Assembly (NCBI GenBank): GCA_031285295.1
Contig: JAITWK010000014.1
Coordinates: 27,874-91,873, forward strand
Length of the DNA stretch: 64,000 nt
Origin: Deltaproteobacteria bacterium
Lineage (GTDB): Bacteria > Desulfobacterota > Desulfovibrionia > Desulfovibrionales > Desulfovibrionaceae
Direction: 5' to 3'
In this document: in pieces, positions 1 through 7,300 of the stretch
Position numbering within the stretch: the stretch's first letter is position 1
Layout: each line of letters starts with the position of its first letter
Notes under the pieces: generated by a model
Databases searched by the model: none
Seen by the model: the letters and a program-made list of their open reading frames with translations, nothing else
Told to the model about the DNA's origin: nothing
Position numbers and translations under genes: made by a program

Positions 1-2
1 TG

Positions 3-404
3 GCGGCCAGACAGGAAACTCTGTTGCACCGCAAGGCTTTGGAAGATTACCTGCTTTGGCGCAAGGAAGAGGAAGAGCGCCGTTATCAGGCCATTCTTGG
101 TCAGGAGATGCCGCGCCGGGAAATGGAGATTTTCAAATCCGGCATTGCCGCCTTGCGGGATAAAGACGCCATTCTGCTGGAAGCGGTGGAAGCGGCGCAA
201 AAAGCGGAGGCAGAGGCCGCAAGGCTCCGGGATGAAGCGGTGAAAATTTTGCAACAGCGCCGCAAGGATAAAGAGAAAATCGAGGCGCACCGGGAAATAT
301 GGCAGAGCGGCGAGGCCAAAGAGGCCGAACGCCGGGAAGATCTGGAAATGGAAGAGTTTACCGGCGTAAAAAAAGCGGATCCGGGAGAGGGCAGTGATGA
401 GTGA
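3..404 (+). CDS. sctO: T3SS stalk/central coiled-coil protein SctO (5' partial)
   Basis: The reading frame is open to the left edge, so the start lies outside the window; the visible part is about 133 codons. The protein is almost entirely charged helix (Glu, Arg, Ala, Lys) with heptad-like spacing, as expected for the YscO/FliJ family, whose members form the coiled-coil stalk linking the SctN ATPase to the export gate in the cytoplasm. There is no signal peptide or membrane segment. The next gene starts inside its last codons (8-nt overlap), and the following genes are sctP, sctQ and sctR in the usual Ysc order, which is the main support for the name. By sequence alone it could be another coiled-coil export component such as SctL, but the length and position favour SctO. 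Confidence 0.75.
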   Translation, partial: AARQETLLHRKALEDYLLWRKEEEERRYQAILGQEMPRREMEIFKSGIAALRDKDAILLEAVEAAQKAEAEAARLRDEAVKILQQRRKDKEKIEAHREIWQSGEAKEAERREDLEMEEFTGVKKADPGEGSDE

Positions 405-1083
405 TACAATGAAAATAAACCGCTCTGTTGAAGCGCCGGATTCCGGGCCAAACTCTTCCCGCTCGTCAACCGCCTCAAGCGCCTCCAGAACAGAAGCCGA
501 AGGAAGAAGAGACGAATTTCGTGAAGCCATGCGCCAGGGTAAAGATGCGGTCAGACAGTATAACGTGGCTGATACGCAAAAACAGGCGGAGCGTGATAAA
601 AAGCCGGTAAGCGGCAAAAAAGAAGACAATTCCAACCCGGCGTCTTTTTCCGGCGACGCTCTTTTGCAAAGCCTGGGTAAATCATTTGCCACTCTGGAAA
701 GCCAGGGTGTTTTTGCCGCCAGTGCCTCCGCAAACGTGGACGCGGCATCTTTGGCAACAGAACTGGCTGAGCGTGTGCTGGTGAATACCAATAACGGCGC
801 GGCGGATAGCGAAGTGCGCATCACGCTCAAGGAAGCTGTGCTGCCGGATACGGAAATTATCCTGCGCCGGGAAGGAGAGCGCCTAATAGTGCAGCTTGCC
901 AGCGGCAATCCGGCTTCGCTTGATGCTCTGCGGCAGGCCCAGGAAGATTTGCGCAACAAGCTCCTGACTCTTAATCAGGATGTTTATGTGGAAGTTTTGG
1001 ATAACCGGGGTCAGGAGTCTGCGGATAACGAACACGCAGACCGTCATTCGCGGGGTCTGGACTATTTTTACCGGGAAGATTGA
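397..1083 (+). CDS. sctP: T3SS needle-length/substrate-switch protein SctP
   Basis: This is a 228-residue soluble protein. The first 130 residues are polar, low in complexity and probably disordered (Ser, Arg, Asn, Lys rich); the C-terminal part, roughly residues 130-205, is folded and resembles the substrate-switching domain of the YscP/HrpP/FliK group, with alternating hydrophobic residues and a run beginning VRITLKEAVLP. The family acts as molecular ruler and triggers the switch from needle to effector export. I chose the ATG at 397 because GGAGAGG lies 6 nt upstream; a GTG at 394 is in the same frame. It overlaps sctO by 8 nt and is followed 35 nt later by sctQ. Ruler proteins diverge quickly, so the name depends partly on position. 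Confidence 0.7.
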   Translation: MSDTMKINRSVEAPDSGPNSSRSSTASSASRTEAEGRRDEFREAMRQGKDAVRQYNVADTQKQAERDKKPVSGKKEDNSNPASFSGDALLQSLGKSFATLESQGVFAASASANVDAASLATELAERVLVNTNNGAADSEVRITLKEAVLPDTEIILRREGERLIVQLASGNPASLDALRQAQEDLRNKLLTLNQDVYVEVLDNRGQESADNEHADRHSRGLDYFYRED

Positions 1084-1118
1084 TTTTTCCAAACTATTAT
1101 TTTTGAAAGTGAAGCCCG

Positions 1119-2354
1119 ATGAATAACACATTGATTGCCGCCTGGCCGCAAAATCTGGCAAGATTGAACAACCGTCTGGCTGGTCGGGATATAGCCGTGC
1201 AAATGCCTTGCGCGGCGTCAGGCCAGACTTTCATGTTGCGCCCGGAACCGGGCGGTCTGGTATTTCCCTGCCCCAATCGTTTTGTTCAGGAAACTGCGGC
1301 AGGGCAAGCGGATTCCACTACAGATTTTATGCTGGAAGCGGACGGCGAGGCTTGGCAAATTCGCGTCTGGGGCCGGGCAGCTGAAGATCTGCTCTCCCCC
1401 TCTCACACCGTAGCCGGGTTGAATGCCGAGGATATTCCGGCGGAATTGAAACCGGCCTTGCTGGCTCTTGCGCTGGAACCGCTGCTGGATCAGGCCGGGC
1501 AGGCCTCCGGGCATCGTTTTCATCTGGCCTGGGCAACGGAATCAGCACAAAAAAGTGTTGTTGCCAAAGAATATTTCCTGTTGCCTTTTAGCTTGAGCGA
1601 CAGCGCGGGCAACCCGGCAGGCGCGGGAGAGGTGATAATACCGCTAAGCGCTGCCGCATTATCCCTTCTGGCCGATTTGGCTAAAAAATTTCCCCGCCGT
1701 TCCAGCCAGAACGGCCTTGGTCAGAGCGCTTATGCTTTGCCCGTTTGCCTTTCGCTCTGTGCCGGGCGGGAGGCGTTTCCTTTGTCGCTTCTGCGTGAAG
1801 TTGAACCCGGCGATGTGCTGCGTTTTGCCTGCCCCGCAAAGCCGGCGCTGACTTTGGAGGCCCTGAATCGGCCTTTGTGGAAAGCCTCGCTGATCGAGGG
1901 ACAAATCATCATTGAGGGCCGCTTGAATAAAATATCGGAGGAGGCCGCCATGAGCGCCACGCCAGAAAATATTGGAGCATCCGCTGCCGAATCAGAAATA
2001 TCAGGACTGAAAGCGCCAGTGATTAAAGCGGCTGAACCTAAAGAATCCGGGCTGAGCATGGCCGATATAGATTCTTTGGAAATCATGCTCACGCTGGAAC
2101 TGGATGAACGCCGCATAACCATTGGCGAACTGGCCGCTCTTGGGCCGGGGCAGATTTTGGCCAGCACGGCCTCTCTGGATTCGCCGATTACCATAAAGGC
2201 AGGCGGCAAAGCCGTGGGCAAGGGCAGGCTGGTGGAGGTAGGCGATAATTTGGGTGTGCTGATCTCTTGCCTGAACCTGGATGAGCCGGGTGGGGGAGAT
2301 TTGAACCGGCCGGATAAAACCGGTGAACAAAGCTGGAGCAAAAACGCGATATGA
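1119..2354 (+). CDS. sctQ: T3SS cytoplasmic sorting platform / C-ring protein SctQ
   Basis: This 411-residue protein matches the YscQ/HrcQ/FliM-FliN group. The last 80 residues (about 320-400) form a SpoA (surface presentation of antigens) domain, with the pattern LEIMLTLELDERRITIGELAAL followed by GP-x-I and a closing GRLVEVGDNLGVLI. A second, weaker SpoA-like region lies around residues 190-275. SctQ builds the pods of the sorting platform below the export gate and binds SctL and SctK. The stop codon overlaps the sctR start by 4 nt (ATGA), so the two are probably translationally coupled. The ribosome-binding site in front of 1119 is weak, whereas the internal start at 1950 has an excellent one, described separately. 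Confidence 0.88.
   Translation: MNNTLIAAWPQNLARLNNRLAGRDIAVQMPCAASGQTFMLRPEPGGLVFPCPNRFVQETAAGQADSTTDFMLEADGEAWQIRVWGRAAEDLLSPSHTVAGLNAEDIPAELKPALLALALEPLLDQAGQASGHRFHLAWATESAQKSVVAKEYFLLPFSLSDSAGNPAGAGEVIIPLSAAALSLLADLAKKFPRRSSQNGLGQSAYALPVCLSLCAGREAFPLSLLREVEPGDVLRFACPAKPALTLEALNRPLWKASLIEGQIIIEGRLNKISEEAAMSATPENIGASAAESEISGLKAPVIKAAEPKESGLSMADIDSLEIMLTLELDERRITIGELAALGPGQILASTASLDSPITIKAGGKAVGKGRLVEVGDNLGVLISCLNLDEPGGGDLNRPDKTGEQSWSKNAI
1950..2354 (+). CDS. Internal-start product SctQ-C (alternative translation of sctQ)
   Basis: Inside sctQ an in-frame ATG (codon 278) is preceded by GGAGGAGG at 1937-1944 with 5-nt spacing, a better ribosome-binding site than that of the full-length gene. 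Translation from here would give a 134-residue protein made of a short linker plus the C-terminal SpoA domain. In Yersinia YscQ, Salmonella SsaQ and Shigella Spa33 a C-terminal fragment is made in the same way and assembles with the full-length protein. The site being used here is inferred; the motif, spacing and frame are seen directly. The Glu-Glu-Ala-Ala codons that encode the motif could also produce it by chance. Confidence 0.6.
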   Translation: MSATPENIGASAAESEISGLKAPVIKAAEPKESGLSMADIDSLEIMLTLELDERRITIGELAALGPGQILASTASLDSPITIKAGGKAVGKGRLVEVGDNLGVLISCLNLDEPGGGDLNRPDKTGEQSWSKNAI

Positions 2355-3007
2355 TCGAGGCTCCGAACCCGCTTTTTCTGGTGCTGCTGGGCCTGCTGCT
2401 GGGCCTGTTGCCGTTTTTGCTTATGCTCTGCACCAGCTTTCTTAAAGTGGCTATTGTGCTGGCGCTGGTGCGCAACGCTATCGGCGTGCAGCAAATTCCG
2501 CCGCCCATGGCCTTGAACGGCCTGGCGATTATCGTTACCCTTTTTGTCATGTTTCCCGTGGGGGTGGATACCTGGGATCTCATGCAGAAACAGCGGCTTT
2601 CTGATCCGCCAACCGTTGTGGAGATGGTGGAAATAGCGCCGGTTGTCAGCGGGCCGCTAAAGCAGTTTATGCTGCGCAACGCCAATCCCTCGGTCAGTAA
2701 TGTGCTGGAGCAGACGGCCAAACGTATCTGGCCGGAGCGTTTTCACGCGGGCAGCAAGGTTGATAACAACTGGATAGTGCTGACGCTTTCGTTCACCATT
2801 TCCGAAATCAGCCGGGCTTTTGAGCTGGGCTTTTTGCTGTACCTGCCGTTTATCTGCATCGATCTGGTAGTTTCCAACATCCTGCTGGCTATGGGTATGA
2901 TGATGGTCTCGCCCATGACCATTTCTTTGCCCTTCAAACTTTTGCTGTTCGTTTATCTGGATGGCTGGGTGAAAATATTCCAGGGGCTGATGCTGAGTTA
3001 TTTGTAA
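2351..3007 (+). CDS. sctR: T3SS export gate membrane protein SctR
   Basis: This 218-residue integral membrane protein of the FliP/YscR family has full family length. Hydrophobic segments lie at about residues 7-30, 48-68, 156-180 and 187-210. Hallmarks visible are the N-terminal LCTSFLKVAIVLALVRNAIGVQ-type stretch, PP-M-ALNGLA, the PF-I-IDLVVSNILLAMGMMM-S-P motif, and the C-terminal LPFKLLLFVY-DGW. SctR forms the pentameric core of the export gate with SctS and SctT. It overlaps sctQ by 4 nt and is followed 33 nt later by a strong terminator, so sctS, sctT and sctU do not follow as they do in the Ysc order; they must lie upstream, elsewhere or be absent. Confidence 0.95.
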   Translation: MIEAPNPLFLVLLGLLLGLLPFLLMLCTSFLKVAIVLALVRNAIGVQQIPPPMALNGLAIIVTLFVMFPVGVDTWDLMQKQRLSDPPTVVEMVEIAPVVSGPLKQFMLRNANPSVSNVLEQTAKRIWPERFHAGSKVDNNWIVLTLSFTISEISRAFELGFLLYLPFICIDLVVSNILLAMGMMMVSPMTISLPFKLLLFVYLDGWVKIFQGLMLSYL

Positions 3008-3040
3008 TCCGGAAGCGTATGCCTTTTAAATTTGAAAAAT

Positions 3041-3077
3041 CAAGCCCGCACTGGAAGCAGTGTGGGCTTGTTTTTTC
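3041..3077 (+). terminator. Intrinsic terminator after sctR
   Basis: A 13-bp stem (one G-U pair) at 3041-3053 and 3058-3070 closes a GAAG tetraloop and is followed by a run of T. It ends the T3SS operon immediately after sctR. Confidence 0.9.
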
Positions 3078-3473
3078 TTTGCAATTAAAGCTGTATTACA
3101 ATGCTCATTTACATTTTACTGATGGGGTACCCATTAAAACGGTTGTGCGTACCTCTGCACTGTAAATAAACTCGAAATAAGTAATCTTTTTCAGATGTTA
3201 TCACCAATCAAGTTCTATCATTTTGCCCAAAATGTAAACAAAAGTCAAATTTCAGGGCTTTTGAGGGCCTTCACCGCCAAAAGTGTAAACAACTTATTCT
3301 TCGTCTGAAAGAGACTTCTTGGCACAACCCCAAATAGGCCTCGCGGTAAAAGGTGAACTAGCGAAGCGAGTCTTCGAGCGAAGTCTGTTCACCTTTTATC
3401 GCGAGGAATGCCTTTATAGATTTGAACTCAACTAATCGGACAAGAAAGTTCGGCAGAGCGATAGTTTTGAGAA
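3078..3473. other. Gene-free AT-rich interval with short repeats
   Basis: No credible gene is seen in these 396 nt. The interval holds three imperfect copies of a motif like AAATGTAAAC (about 3108, 3228 and 3280, in mixed orientation); AAAGTGTAAAC recurs in inverted form near 43676. It also contains the long inverted repeat at 3339-3406. The composition drops sharply from the GC-rich T3SS genes, so this is a likely junction between core and acquired DNA, perhaps the worn end of a mobile element, though no transposase remnant could be read. Confidence 0.4.
3339..3406. repeat. 20-bp inverted repeat with related fragment at 35.8 kb
   Basis: The arms at 3339-3358 and 3387-3406 pair over 20 bp with one G-U pair. 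The 28-nt loop carries its own short repeats (GCGAAGCGAG and CGAGCGAAG). There is no T run on either side, so it is a poor terminator. A relative of the right arm with its flank, from TCTGTT to GCGAGG and on to TGCC, occurs at about 35786-35814, just outside the second Rrf2 gene. Confidence 0.6.
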
Positions 3474-4283
3474 TCATTTTTTACGCACGGTAATCATCAC
3501 CCGGATTAAATAGTTGGTGTTATCCGATACACTGAGCTCATTCAACGGATATTCCTCGTAGGCATCCCCGCATATTTCAAATCCATTATTATCAATATAT
3601 TCAATCATTCTGTGATACAATTCATCCGTTTGGCCATAATTTCCGCGTATGTATCCAATGGCATATAGATTGGCTGGTCTTTTATCGTACCCTTCAGGGT
3701 TATAGAAATAGTAACGATCAGGGTATCTCCAATCACAATTCTTGATTCGCTTCTCTGAAAATACACCCCAAACTGGATAGTTAAAATCAATATCTGGATA
3801 TCTCCGCTGCATATAACAATAAAATTCAAACAGCGCGTTATATTCATTCATGCCTCTACTGTAATCATTCACATTTCCGAGCATGATTGCTTCTACAGGC
3901 AGAAATTGTATTGTTATTTTTGCTTCATCCACATTCAAAGCTGAATTAGTTATTTCATGTAGTGTCAATAAAAGTTTTTTAGCGCGTGCTAATCCGTCAA
4001 TTTTTTTATTAATCTCATATATTTGATTTTTATACAATTTGCATTGAGACTCCGGAGTGCGTGTGTTTTTCAAGTTAATTATCTTATCCAAAGTCATTCC
4101 TAACTTCTGCAATACACGAATCATATTTACAAGCGATAGATGCATCGTAGAATAGTACCGATAGTTATTTTCACCACGTATAGCTGGTAAAATACCAATC
4201 GCGTCATAATGATGCAGTGTTTTCAGCGTCGTCCGCGATAATTTCGCGAATTTGCCTGCGGAAAAAAGTTGTTGCTTGTGCAT
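3474..4283 (-). CDS. MerR-family regulator with GyrI-like effector domain
   Basis: The protein has 269 residues. Residues 4-70 form a MerR winged helix (FSAGKFAKLSRTTLKTLHHYDAIGILPA, then NNYRYY), followed by a coiled coil at about 75-115 and a C-terminal effector-binding domain of the BmrR/GyrI type (about 125-268). Such proteins sense small, often cationic or aromatic, ligands and activate promoters with long spacers. I chose the ATG at 4283 because AAAGGAG lies 7 nt upstream; the ATG at 4304 has no such site. Composition is strikingly AT-rich, which suggests acquisition, and the closest architecture is common in Firmicutes. A matching MerR-type promoter faces the other way at 4468-4498, so its target is probably the divergent XRE-chemoreceptor operon. 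Confidence 0.85.
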   Translation of the reverse strand: MHKQQLFSAGKFAKLSRTTLKTLHHYDAIGILPAIRGENNYRYYSTMHLSLVNMIRVLQKLGMTLDKIINLKNTRTPESQCKLYKNQIYEINKKIDGLARAKKLLLTLHEITNSALNVDEAKITIQFLPVEAIMLGNVNDYSRGMNEYNALFEFYCYMQRRYPDIDFNYPVWGVFSEKRIKNCDWRYPDRYYFYNPEGYDKRPANLYAIGYIRGNYGQTDELYHRMIEYIDNNGFEICGDAYEEYPLNELSVSDNTNYLIRVMITVRKK

Positions 4284-4356
4284 ATGGCTGCTCCTTTCCA
4301 ACATGAATATGAAAATCGCAGTATACTGCTGGGCGAGTTTATTTTCAACAAAACAT

Positions 4357-4369
4357 TCCTGTAATAGGA
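4357..4369 (-). promoter_or_regulatory. Second MerR-like operator copy near merR start
   Basis: On the minus strand these 13 nt match the operator at 4475-4487 at 12 of 13 positions (TCCTATTACAGGA against TCCTGTTACAGGA). The hexamers around it are poor promoter elements, so this looks like an autoregulatory binding site. Confidence 0.45.
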
Positions 4370-4467
4370 TGGATTTTTGAGTTTAATATATGAGTTGAGA
4401 TAGGATAATTTGAATAATTATTTGAAATAAAAACATAAATTATTTTACCTTCATGCCAATTTATATA

Positions 4468-4498
4468 TTGACACTCCTGTTACAGGATAGTTTATAGC
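4468..4498 (+). promoter_or_regulatory. MerR-type promoter with 19-bp spacer and operator dyad
   Basis: A perfect -35 element TTGACA (4468-4473) and a -10 element TATAGC (4493-4498) are separated by exactly 19 bp. The spacer carries the palindrome TCCTGTTACAGGA at 4475-4487. A 19-bp spacer filled by a dyad is the hallmark of promoters that MerR proteins activate by DNA untwisting. It points at the XRE gene at 4561 and the chemoreceptor and kinase behind it. Confidence 0.8.
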
Positions 4499-4560
4499 AA
4501 ATTACTCAGAAGTGGCAAGACGATACGGAAGCGATCTGACACGCTGACAAGGGGAACTAT

Positions 4561-4779
4561 ATGAAAAATCAATATGGCCGGCCATGGATAGATTTGAGAA
4601 AACTTCGAAAAGAGCGAGGTTGGACTCAAGCCGTTGCGGCTAATCAATTGGGAGTCACTCGGGAACATGTCTCCGCCATAGAAAATGGCAAGCGCGGTAT
4701 TTCAATGAAAATGATGTCAGCGATCATTCAGGTATTTGGTATGGCGTACAAGGATTTTTTTCAATCACCTACGCATTAA
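4561..4779 (+). CDS. Small XRE/Cro-type helix-turn-helix protein
   Basis: This 72-residue protein consists of a single HTH_3 domain (residues 10-65): LRKLRKERGWTQAVAANQLGVTREHVSAIENGKRGIS is the canonical helix-turn-helix pattern. AAGGGGA lies 7 nt before the ATG. It is the first gene after the MerR-type promoter and sits 36 nt upstream of the chemoreceptor, so it is probably co-transcribed and may repress or tune the operon. No partner toxin is adjacent, so an antitoxin role is not supported. Confidence 0.8.
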   Translation: MKNQYGRPWIDLRKLRKERGWTQAVAANQLGVTREHVSAIENGKRGISMKMMSAIIQVFGMAYKDFFQSPTH

Positions 4780-4815
4780 ATTTGTGTGGATAAGCATAAT
4801 AGGAAGGAAGTTTGT

Positions 4816-7236
4816 ATGACGACTAAGCATAAGATCATAATGGGTTTTGTCAGTATGGTGGTAATTTTGGCGGCGGTGTCTTTTGCAGGTTACAGCTATT
4901 TGGATAAATCCATAACCGGACTGGCTGAATACCGCAGACTCGCACGGATGAATGTTAGTACGAGTGAAGCGATGGTCGATTTGCTCACCGCAACCACCGG
5001 GGCGAATGCCTTCATGATTTTACGCGATCAGGCGGTCATGAGTTCAGCGGTGGCCGCTCTGGCCAATATGGATAAAACGCTTGCGGAAGCTCAAAAAGAT
5101 ATGAAGCTCAAAGAGAGTATCGCAACCACCGATCGCATCCGCACCGCTGGTCGCAACTATGCCGGAACCCTGCGTGACATCGCGTCTGATATTAAAGTCA
5201 TGCTGGATTTGTATGATACCTCAGTGCGGCCTAACTTCATGATTATGTACAGTGCTTTTCAACGCATGTCGGAAACGGCAGCGGCCAACAATAACAGCAG
5301 ACTGCTCTTTAATATTAATACCTCTCTGGCTGAGTATGGGCGCCTGCTCTCTGCCATGGAACGCTTCTATTATGGGCGTTCGGCAAGCGACCGCGACCAG
5401 ATGGTTACCATAATGAGAGACATGAATGTTCAGTTCCAGGCAATGGCCGCTTCCATTGTTTTACCGGAGGTTCGGCAAATTTACAGTGGCGAGTTGCTTC
5501 CAGCGGCAGAGAAGATGTTCACCGCCATCAAAGATATTCTGCAAGCGGCGGATGCTGTTGACAAGTCTCTGACGCAGAGTCGCGAGTTTCGTGCCGCCTT
5601 TATGAAAGATATTCAGGCGCTGAGTGAATCCTACAACCAGCGGATGACTAATGCTGGCCCTACCATCAGCGCTGAAAGTATGGACGGCCAGAAAATACTG
5701 CTCGGCGGAAGCGTGGCCGGGCTGCTGCTCGGCATTTTGCTGGCCACTTTCATCATCATGGGGCTGGTCAAGGTGCTACGCAACATGGGGAGTTTTGCCA
5801 ACGCTATTGCTGCGGGCGACTTCAATGCCGATGTCAAAAGCCTCGAAAAGGGTGAAGTAGGTCACATGCTGGCGGCCATGCGGCAAATTCCGCAGGTGTT
5901 GGAACGGCTGACTGCCGACATACACAAAGGTGCCGACGAAATACTTATTGGTTGTTATCGGGTCAGAACTGACGCCAAGTCCTTCCCCGGCTCCTTCGAG
6001 ACACTGGCAACAAGCGTAAACTCGGTTTGCGATGCCTATACCGGTGTTCTGGATCAAATGCCTCTGGCTATTTTTACCGCCGACGAGGACAAAAAAGTCC
6101 GCTACGCGAACAAGCTTGTCCATAGTACTATCGGCAGCGATATGGTCGGCAAACAGTGCGCTTCCTGTCTCAATACCGCAAAATGCAACAATGCCGAGTG
6201 CTGCGGTGTCAAGGCTATGTCCAGCAAAGGCGTTGTCAACGCCGAAGTTACTATCCATCCGGCTTCGGGCAAAGAATTGGAGTTTTCTGTGTCCGCCATC
6301 CCCTTGTTTGATGATCATGGCTCAGTACGCGGATTTATGGAGATTTGCGCCGATATTACCATTTCCAAACAGCAACAGCGCGCGATTAACAATGTAACCT
6401 CGCAGGCTATGGAAATTGCAAACCGGGTGGCCGCTGCTTCCGAAGAGCTTTCGGCCCAAGTGGAGCAGGTCTCGCGCGGGGCCGAAATGCAGCGTGACCG
6501 GGTGGAAAGCACTGCTTCCGCCATGACAGAAATGAACTCCACCGTGCTGGAAGTGGCAAGAAACGCCGGACAGGCTTCGGAGCAGTCCGATCTGACCAAA
6601 GCCAAGGCCAACGATGGTGCCACGCTGGTAGAGAGTGTGGTGCGTTCCATCAATCAGGTGAATACGGTTGCCACCAACCTGCAAACGAACATGCAGGAGT
6701 TGGGCGCTCAGGCCGAGCGCATTGGCGGGGTCATGAATGTCATTTCCGACATAGCGGATCAGACTAACCTGCTGGCGCTGAACGCCGCCATTGAAGCGGC
6801 CAGGGCAGGTGAGGCCGGGCGAGGTTTCGCGGTAGTGGCCGACGAAGTGCGCAAGTTGGCGGAAAAAACCATGTCCGCCACTCAGGAGGTGGGCAGTAAC
6901 ATCATGGCTATCCAAAACTCCGCGCGTACCAATATCAATGAGGTTAACGCAGCAGCAAAATCGATTACCGAGGCTACTGGCCTGGCCGATACTTCCGGTC
7001 AGGCACTTTCGGAAATTGTCAATCTGGCTTCGGACAACTCCTCGGTAGTTGCTTCCATTGCAACCGCCGCAGAAGAGCAGAGCGCCACTTCCGAGGAAAT
7101 TAACCGTGCCATAGAGGAAATTAACAAAATTGTGGGCGAAACCACCGAGGGCATGGTGCAATCTTCTGCCGCCGTACAGGAACTTTCCCGCATGGCGCAG
7201 GAACTCAACGAGGTAATGGCAACGCTGCAAAAATAA
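4816..7236 (+). CDS. Methyl-accepting chemotaxis protein with Cys-rich PAS
   Basis: This is an 806-residue chemoreceptor. TM1 spans residues 8-28, the periplasmic helical ligand domain 29-293, TM2 about 294-318 and HAMP to about 365. A PAS-like domain covers about 405-515 and contains the cluster C-x2-C-x5-C-x4-C-C (near residues 447-463). The methylation and signalling hairpin ends the protein, with the tip [21 protein letters not shown] at about 648-668. The start at 4816 is preceded by AGGAAGGAAG; a GTG at 4786 in frame lacks a site. It is a close paralogue of the receptor at 21987-24404, with near-identical signalling parts. The ligand is unknown; the cysteines in the cytoplasmic PAS suggest a redox or metal-bound state sensor, which is inference. 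There is no C-terminal CheR-binding pentapeptide. Confidence 0.93.
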   Translation: MTTKHKIIMGFVSMVVILAAVSFAGYSYLDKSITGLAEYRRLARMNVSTSEAMVDLLTATTGANAFMILRDQAVMSSAVAALANMDKTLAEAQKDMKLKESIATTDRIRTAGRNYAGTLRDIASDIKVMLDLYDTSVRPNFMIMYSAFQRMSETAAANNNSRLLFNINTSLAEYGRLLSAMERFYYGRSASDRDQMVTIMRDMNVQFQAMAASIVLPEVRQIYSGELLPAAEKMFTAIKDILQAADAVDKSLTQSREFRAAFMKDIQALSESYNQRMTNAGPTISAESMDGQKILLGGSVAGLLLGILLATFIIMGLVKVLRNMGSFANAIAAGDFNADVKSLEKGEVGHMLAAMRQIPQVLERLTADIHKGADEILIGCYRVRTDAKSFPGSFETLATSVNSVCDAYTGVLDQMPLAIFTADEDKKVRYANKLVHSTIGSDMVGKQCASCLNTAKCNNAECCGVKAMSSKGVVNAEVTIHPASGKELEFSVSAIPLFDDHGSVRGFMEICADITISKQQQRAINNVTSQAMEIANRVAAASEELSAQVEQVSRGAEMQRDRVESTASAMTEMNSTVLEVARNAGQASEQSDLTKAKANDGATLVESVVRSINQVNTVATNLQTNMQELGAQAERIGGVMNVISDIADQTNLLALNAAIEAARAGEAGRGFAVVADEVRKLAEKTMSATQEVGSNIMAIQNSARTNINEVNAAAKSITEATGLADTSGQALSEIVNLASDNSSVVASIATAAEEQSATSEEINRAIEEINKIVGETTEGMVQSSAAVQELSRMAQELNEVMATLQK

Positions 7237-7300
7237 CAGGTATAAAAGGTTACAAACAGCAGCCTTAATGATGGTAAAATCGTGGTGAAATGAGGCAGTT

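Noticed and set aside
4561..4779. Antitoxin of a toxin-antitoxin pair
   Set aside because: The following gene is a chemoreceptor and no small toxin gene is adjacent.
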